A DNA stretch of 64,000 nucleotides. Origin: Flavobacteriales bacterium (lineage in GTDB: Bacteria; Bacteroidota; Bacteroidia; Flavobacteriales_G; Salibacteraceae). The notes below the pieces were generated by a model that had not been told where the DNA came from, made no database searches, and worked only from the letters and a program-made list of their open reading frames with translations. Of the stretch, positions 60,416 to 64,000 are shown one piece after another. Location of the stretch: the NCBI GenBank assembly GCA_003499525.1, contig DNTB01000020.1, positions 76,842-140,841 on the forward strand. The letters run 5' to 3'. A program made the position numbers and the translations under genes. How positions within the stretch are numbered: the stretch's first letter is position 1; each line of letters starts with the position of its first letter.

Positions 60416-62611
60416 TTAGTTGACTACGATCTTCTGAACTTGCCTGTGACCTGCCTCAGTGCAAATCTCAAGCAGGTAAATTCCGGCACTCACATCTTCC
60501 ATTGGCAAGTTTATCAGTCCTGTGCCTTTGGATGATTTTACAATATGACCACTTAGATCTATGAGTTTAAAGCTATACAAATCATCCCGGTCAGGTTCAA
60601 TAAACAGGTGGTCATCCGTTGGAACCGGATATACAGTAAAATCTATTGCCCCTGGAATTTCGTCGGCTATACCTACTGGATAAGGATTTGTTTGTCCAAA
60701 GTCTGGTCTTAGAATCACAGAGCCATCATAACTGATACTGACCCATGAACCGTCAAAATTAATCCAGCTCAAATCTCTTGCATTCGTATTATTATCGAAT
60801 CCTGTAATTATGCTGCCTCCATTGGCTATTTCAAAACCGATGTAAACCTTTCCATTTAAGATTAATTCCTCTTCTAGCTCGTAACCCGTAACTAAATCTC
60901 GACCGATGCTGTAAACCGGAAAGTACAAATCACTTCTAAACAACTGTATTTCTGGCACTAATGAAGACCAAACCACAATTCTGAAGGCTCTATCCAGCAT
61001 AGAAGTTTCTGTTCTGGGGAAATAAATGTTTAGCGCCTTCAGCGTATCTTCTTTGGCCAAATCAAATTCAATGGCCAGCTTGGCATCCGTTCCTACAAGT
61101 TCCCATGCATTTTCAGAGCTTCCGTCGTCATAAGCATACTGGGTTCCAAATTGTTGATTGAAAAAAGTCGTGTCATTAAAACGATTATCGTCAGGAGTGG
61201 TGTTAGTGGTATACCTTATTTCAAAGTTTTTGTACGGTGCATCGATCTTGGGAAACTCAAAAATATCAAGGCTAAATTGTTCTGCCTGAATAGTATTGGC
61301 TGGGAAGTTGGGTTTACGTCGAATATCCGATTGAAAAATACGAGTATCCCCATCATAGACTTCAAGCACGGATTCCACATTCTTCGCTGTATTGCTATTG
61401 TTTCGGATGAACATTTCAGACTGGTCGATCATCCAAAACTGAGACGATTGCCAGTAGTGCTCCCAGGGCATCTGGGTGTACCTTGAGAGCAGGGTCTTTC
61501 CTTCTTCGAGATAGGCCAGGTCGTCTATTTCAAGGTCATCGGAAGAACGGTTTGCACCTAATCTGACGTAGTCGATATGCCAATTGTCAAAGGCCCCTGT
61601 GAGAGTTGCATAGTTTAGGAATCTGAAGCGAAATCCATCCTGAAGAAACTGGTCCAGTGTACGAAATGATATGGCTACTTCTTCGAAAGGCTTGTTGTCC
61701 CCACCTTCTGAACTCCACATTCTAACCCATCTGTCTTCATCGGGCAAATAGAATTCCAGAATTAGAGAATCTCTTTCTTCCGGGGCATCTCCCAATCCTG
61801 CCGGTTGATAAAAGAAAGTGAAATAAATGGAGTCTAAAGTGGTGTAGAAGCCACCCTGAGGTTTGGTTCCAAGGAAAATAGGTTTCGAGGTAACCACATC
61901 GGAAATTCCGTAGCTCGATGTCACCGAATTAGGGTCATGCGGTATTCCGGCTGAATCCACACCATCAAGGGTGAGCACCCCCAGAGTGATGGGATCATCA
62001 GGCATGGTCGGATTGATCCAACCATCGTTTCCAACCCACAATGATTGTCCATCATCAGGAATTATATTAACGGTATCAAATTCGTTCAAACGAAAAAAAC
62101 CAAAGTTGGTATTCTCCACCAGGGTATCATTTACAAGGATAGAATCAGGTCTGGGCCAGAATAAAACCGTATCCACAGGTATGTTCTCAGCCCTGTAGAT
62201 GCTGTCGTTGTAAATAACTTCAATTGTTCCGTTAGCTAAGGAGTCCCAGGTAGAAGTACCGCTATTCCAGACATACTGATAGGAGGTATCGGTATAAACC
62301 TGTAAAGTATCGTTTATAAAACCGTCCACTGTGAACTTATGCCAAAAATTCTGGGTTATTCCAGGGTCATTGCTGTCAAATTGAAAGGTCTTTAAGGTGT
62401 TTCTTGAAAAATCATCAATAAAGGGTAGTTCCAACGTATCTAGTTCAAAATAATAGGATTGATTCTCCGCTGCTCTTGAGGAAGGTGAGTTCATCAACTG
62501 CTGGTAGTCCTTTTGTAGCTGTAGGTTCTCGCTTAGCGGAACAAGCCTGTCCTGTGCAGTAAGAAATGAAGAATAAATGAAGAGAACAAAAAGAAGATAA
62601 AACTTAACCAT
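60416..62611 (-). CDS. T9SS type A sorting domain protein, large
   Basis: A 731-residue secreted protein (start ATG 62611, MVKFYLLFVLFIYSSFLTAQ). The mature chain is Asp/Asn-rich and beta-rich, with long regions of the jelly-roll or concanavalin type (LPFIDDFSRNTLKTF, NWHIDYVRLGANR). The C-terminal YPVPTDDHLFIEPDRDDLYSFKLIDLSG...SAGIYLLEICTEAGHRQVQKIVVN is a clear T9SS type A sorting domain. Start overlaps the end of the PASTA gene. Exported across the outer membrane by inference. It is between the PASTA and RluA-type genes. No enzymatic site was found. Confidence 0.85.
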   Translation of the reverse strand: MVKFYLLFVLFIYSSFLTAQDRLVPLSENLQLQKDYQQLMNSPSSRAAENQSYYFELDTLELPFIDDFSRNTLKTFQFDSNDPGITQNFWHKFTVDGFINDTLQVYTDTSYQYVWNSGTSTWDSLANGTIEVIYNDSIYRAENIPVDTVLFWPRPDSILVNDTLVENTNFGFFRLNEFDTVNIIPDDGQSLWVGNDGWINPTMPDDPITLGVLTLDGVDSAGIPHDPNSVTSSYGISDVVTSKPIFLGTKPQGGFYTTLDSIYFTFFYQPAGLGDAPEERDSLILEFYLPDEDRWVRMWSSEGGDNKPFEEVAISFRTLDQFLQDGFRFRFLNYATLTGAFDNWHIDYVRLGANRSSDDLEIDDLAYLEEGKTLLSRYTQMPWEHYWQSSQFWMIDQSEMFIRNNSNTAKNVESVLEVYDGDTRIFQSDIRRKPNFPANTIQAEQFSLDIFEFPKIDAPYKNFEIRYTTNTTPDDNRFNDTTFFNQQFGTQYAYDDGSSENAWELVGTDAKLAIEFDLAKEDTLKALNIYFPRTETSMLDRAFRIVVWSSLVPEIQLFRSDLYFPVYSIGRDLVTGYELEEELILNGKVYIGFEIANGGSIITGFDNNTNARDLSWINFDGSWVSISYDGSVILRPDFGQTNPYPVGIADEIPGAIDFTVYPVPTDDHLFIEPDRDDLYSFKLIDLSGHIVKSSKGTGLINLPMEDVSAGIYLLEICTEAGHRQVQKIVVN

Positions 62612-62612
62612 C

Positions 62613-63449
62613 CTAAGGGATTGTATCAGCAGGTGCTGCATTCGTGTCGTTTAACAAAGAATCTTCTATTTTATTGCTGTCAAGGGTAAGGTATATGTCG
62701 ACGGATTTCCCAAGTCTGTAACTCTTGTCAATATCTGAGCCCGGAATTTGACGATAGACTTTTGACATAGCCGAGTCTTCACCGGTCTTGATATCACTCT
62801 CAAAAATGATGAGCCCAACGTTAAATCCAGCATTCATTAGTTTCAGTTTTGCCTCTTCAAGAGATTTGGAAAGTACACTTGGTACGGGCATTTCATCAGA
62901 ACCTTCACCGGCTCCAACAACCAAAACAATGGCAGCGCCTTTTTCTATTCTGCTGCCTGAATTTAACTCCTCATCATTATGTCTGGCCGATAAAACGCAA
63001 TTAGAACACTCAGCGGGTCGGAATATCACAGAGTCCAATTCAAGACCATAAACTTTCAGCTTAGCCAATGCCTGTCTTAATGTCAAATCACGTAATGGAG
63101 GAACCGGTATTTGTGGTTTTATAACAGAGTTGATGGTCAAATAGATGGTTCTGCCCGGCTTTACCAACATTCCACTATCTGGAGATTGCTCAACGACTAC
63201 CCCTCTTTCAATATAAGGATCTGATATTGAGTCACTTATAATGTATTCAACTTGTTTATCAGCCAGATAACCTTTAATCTCGGTAAGGTGAAAGCCTATG
63301 AGATTGGGGACTCGAACCTGTTTATTCTGACGTGTTTTTACATCGAGCAAGATTTTTATTCCAAATATTAGCACAATAAGAAACATCAAAATAATCAACA
63401 GATGTATCCACAATCGGCGAGTAAGAAAAGCGTGCAAAAAACCTGACAT
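62613..63449 (-). CDS. PASTA domain membrane protein, no kinase domain
   Basis: A 278-residue protein with a short basic cytoplasmic start, a single membrane helix (about residues 14-36, IHLLIILMFLIVLIFGIKIL) and three extracytoplasmic PASTA domains (VRVPNLIGFHLTEIKGYLADKQ..., IPVPPLRDLTLRQALAKLKVYG..., MPVPSVLSKSLEEAKLKLMNAG...). PASTA domains bind muropeptides or beta-lactams in Ser/Thr kinases and PBPs, but here they are alone. An acidic tail follows. Its promoter is at 63469-63476. It heads the run with the T9SS cargo and RluA-type genes. Confidence 0.88.
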   Translation of the reverse strand: MSGFLHAFLTRRLWIHLLIILMFLIVLIFGIKILLDVKTRQNKQVRVPNLIGFHLTEIKGYLADKQVEYIISDSISDPYIERGVVVEQSPDSGMLVKPGRTIYLTINSVIKPQIPVPPLRDLTLRQALAKLKVYGLELDSVIFRPAECSNCVLSARHNDEELNSGSRIEKGAAIVLVVGAGEGSDEMPVPSVLSKSLEEAKLKLMNAGFNVGLIIFESDIKTGEDSAMSKVYRQIPGSDIDKSYRLGKSVDIYLTLDSNKIEDSLLNDTNAAPADTIP

Positions 63450-63468
63450 TACGCTGTTTGGATCGGCG

Positions 63469-63476
63469 CAAATGTA
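63469..63476 (-). promoter_or_regulatory. Promoter -7 box TACATTTG for the PASTA run
   Basis: TACATTTG on the minus strand is 19 bp before the ATG at 63449. A TTG at 63501-63503 is 24 bp upstream, slightly far. Confidence 0.55.
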
Positions 63477-63576
63477 ATTATTTGGATAACCTCAGCTCAC
63501 CAACATTTTCAATTGTTAACGTGGATGTGCGCTGAGAGAAAGATCGTGGAAATAGTATAAAGTTGTTATAGCTGAC

Positions 63577-63584
63577 TACTTTTG
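63577..63584 (+). promoter_or_regulatory. Possible -7 box TACTTTTG for the FkbM gene
   Basis: A TAnnTTTG match 30 bp before the FkbM ATG at 63615. The -33 side is not clear. Confidence 0.4.
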
Positions 63585-63614
63585 GAAGGACTTTTCTGCA
63601 TTAAATATTGAGTG

Positions 63615-64000
63615 ATGCATTTAAAAAGCATTCGGTACAATCTAGGCCTTCTTTCCAGAAAGTTTGGCGTCAGTCCGGGAATCTTGAAACAGATAAAATT
63701 CTTTGATGCATTCAAGAACCAACATCGTATTATGGGGGAGGCCCGTGTAATTTTTGATGTAGGAGCCTATGACGGCAGAACGGTAAAGGAGTATCGAAAA
63801 TACTACCCTCAGAGTCGTATTTATTCCTTCGAACCCTTTCCAAGGTCATTTCAAAAACTTAAAGACTATAAGGCCACCACCAGGGATAATCATCTTGAGA
63901 TCATACAAATCGCCCTAACGGACAAAGACGGTCCGGTTACTTTGTTTAGCAACAAATTAGCGGTTACGAATTCAGTGCTTCCTTTGAGCAAGGGAGCGGT
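63615..64000 (+). CDS. FkbM family methyltransferase, partial
   Basis: The first 128 codons of a gene cut by the window end. The ATG at 63615 opens MHLKSIRYNLGLLSRKFGVS. The SAM-binding core follows: ARVIFDVGAYDGRTVKEY and SRIYSFEPFPRSFQKL, then IIQIALTDKDGPVTLFSN, the FkbM methyltransferase pattern. Such proteins often modify sugars of surface polysaccharides, but the substrate is not visible. C-terminal part lies outside the window. It is divergent from the PASTA gene. Confidence 0.85.
   Translation, partial: MHLKSIRYNLGLLSRKFGVSPGILKQIKFFDAFKNQHRIMGEARVIFDVGAYDGRTVKEYRKYYPQSRIYSFEPFPRSFQKLKDYKATTRDNHLEIIQIALTDKDGPVTLFSNKLAVTNSVLPLSKGA

Noticed and set aside
1..64000. CRISPR arrays, insertion sequences, prophage or integrase genes
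   Set aside because: I saw no direct-repeat array, transposase or integrase, and no boundary of odd base use.

Overview
The window is a compact stretch of chromosome from a Bacteroidota bacterium, of the Flavobacteriia/Cytophagia type. Several signs agree: promoters of the TAnnTTTG type, the rpmB-rpmG-DUF4295 ribosomal cluster, proteins with C-terminal type IX secretion (T9SS) sorting domains, a bacillithiol gene (bshC), DUF5723 and DUF4920 proteins, and a TonB receptor with a CarboxypepD-like N-terminus. The genus cannot be fixed from the sequence. I see no phage, insertion sequence, CRISPR array, toxin-antitoxin pair or obvious defence island.

Layout. 1-4500: a thioredoxin-like fragment, then DUF2520 protein, KdsC-type phosphatase, UbiA prenyltransferase and Maf, converging on mpl. 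4673-12981: an M16 protease, then a five-gene run (thioesterase, heavy-metal permease with fused HMA domain, bile-acid/sodium-type symporter, acyltransferase, GT39 glycosyltransferase) that converges on an S46 dipeptidyl-peptidase with a DPP11-like specificity arginine. 15.2-18.4 kb: a conserved orphan, a D15-type outer-membrane barrel, mnmD, acpH and a 68-aa orphan. 18.55-18.72 kb: two tRNA-Leu genes. 19-24 kb: cardiolipin synthase, a two-domain universal stress protein, two proteins of unknown function, trmD and rplS. 23.9-28.2 kb (minus): guaA, a LysM/periplasmic-binding fusion, a DUF4920 lipoprotein and a mono-haem lipoprotein. 28.3-32.8 kb (minus): rpmB-rpmG-DUF4295, a terminator and new promoter, then ftsY-rimO-bshC. 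32.9-36 kb: cinA diverging from a nucleoside phosphorylase and a SirB1-like protein.

36-40.5 kb (minus) is a small surface-polysaccharide block: flippase, O-antigen ligase/polymerase, DegT aminotransferase and sugar transferase. 40.5-43 kb (minus) is a coiled-coil orphan, zapA, a probable 6S RNA and rny. 43.1-48 kb is an envelope cassette of M23 peptidase, a CarboxypepD-like small protein and a TonB-dependent receptor, facing pepD. 50.2-59.4 kb is a tightly overlapped plus-strand run: rarA, an unknown lipoprotein, DUF5723 protein, T9SS cargo, menC, menE and a GT39 protein. 59.4-63.4 kb (minus) is PASTA protein, T9SS cargo and RluA-type pseudouridine synthase. The window ends inside an FkbM methyltransferase.

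The genes are mostly housekeeping (translation, envelope building, menaquinone, redox). The more notable points are the probable 6S RNA, the many near-leaderless promoters, the convergent genes that share stop codons with no terminator, and a few conserved envelope or orphan cassettes of unknown function. I found no clear, wholly new system.
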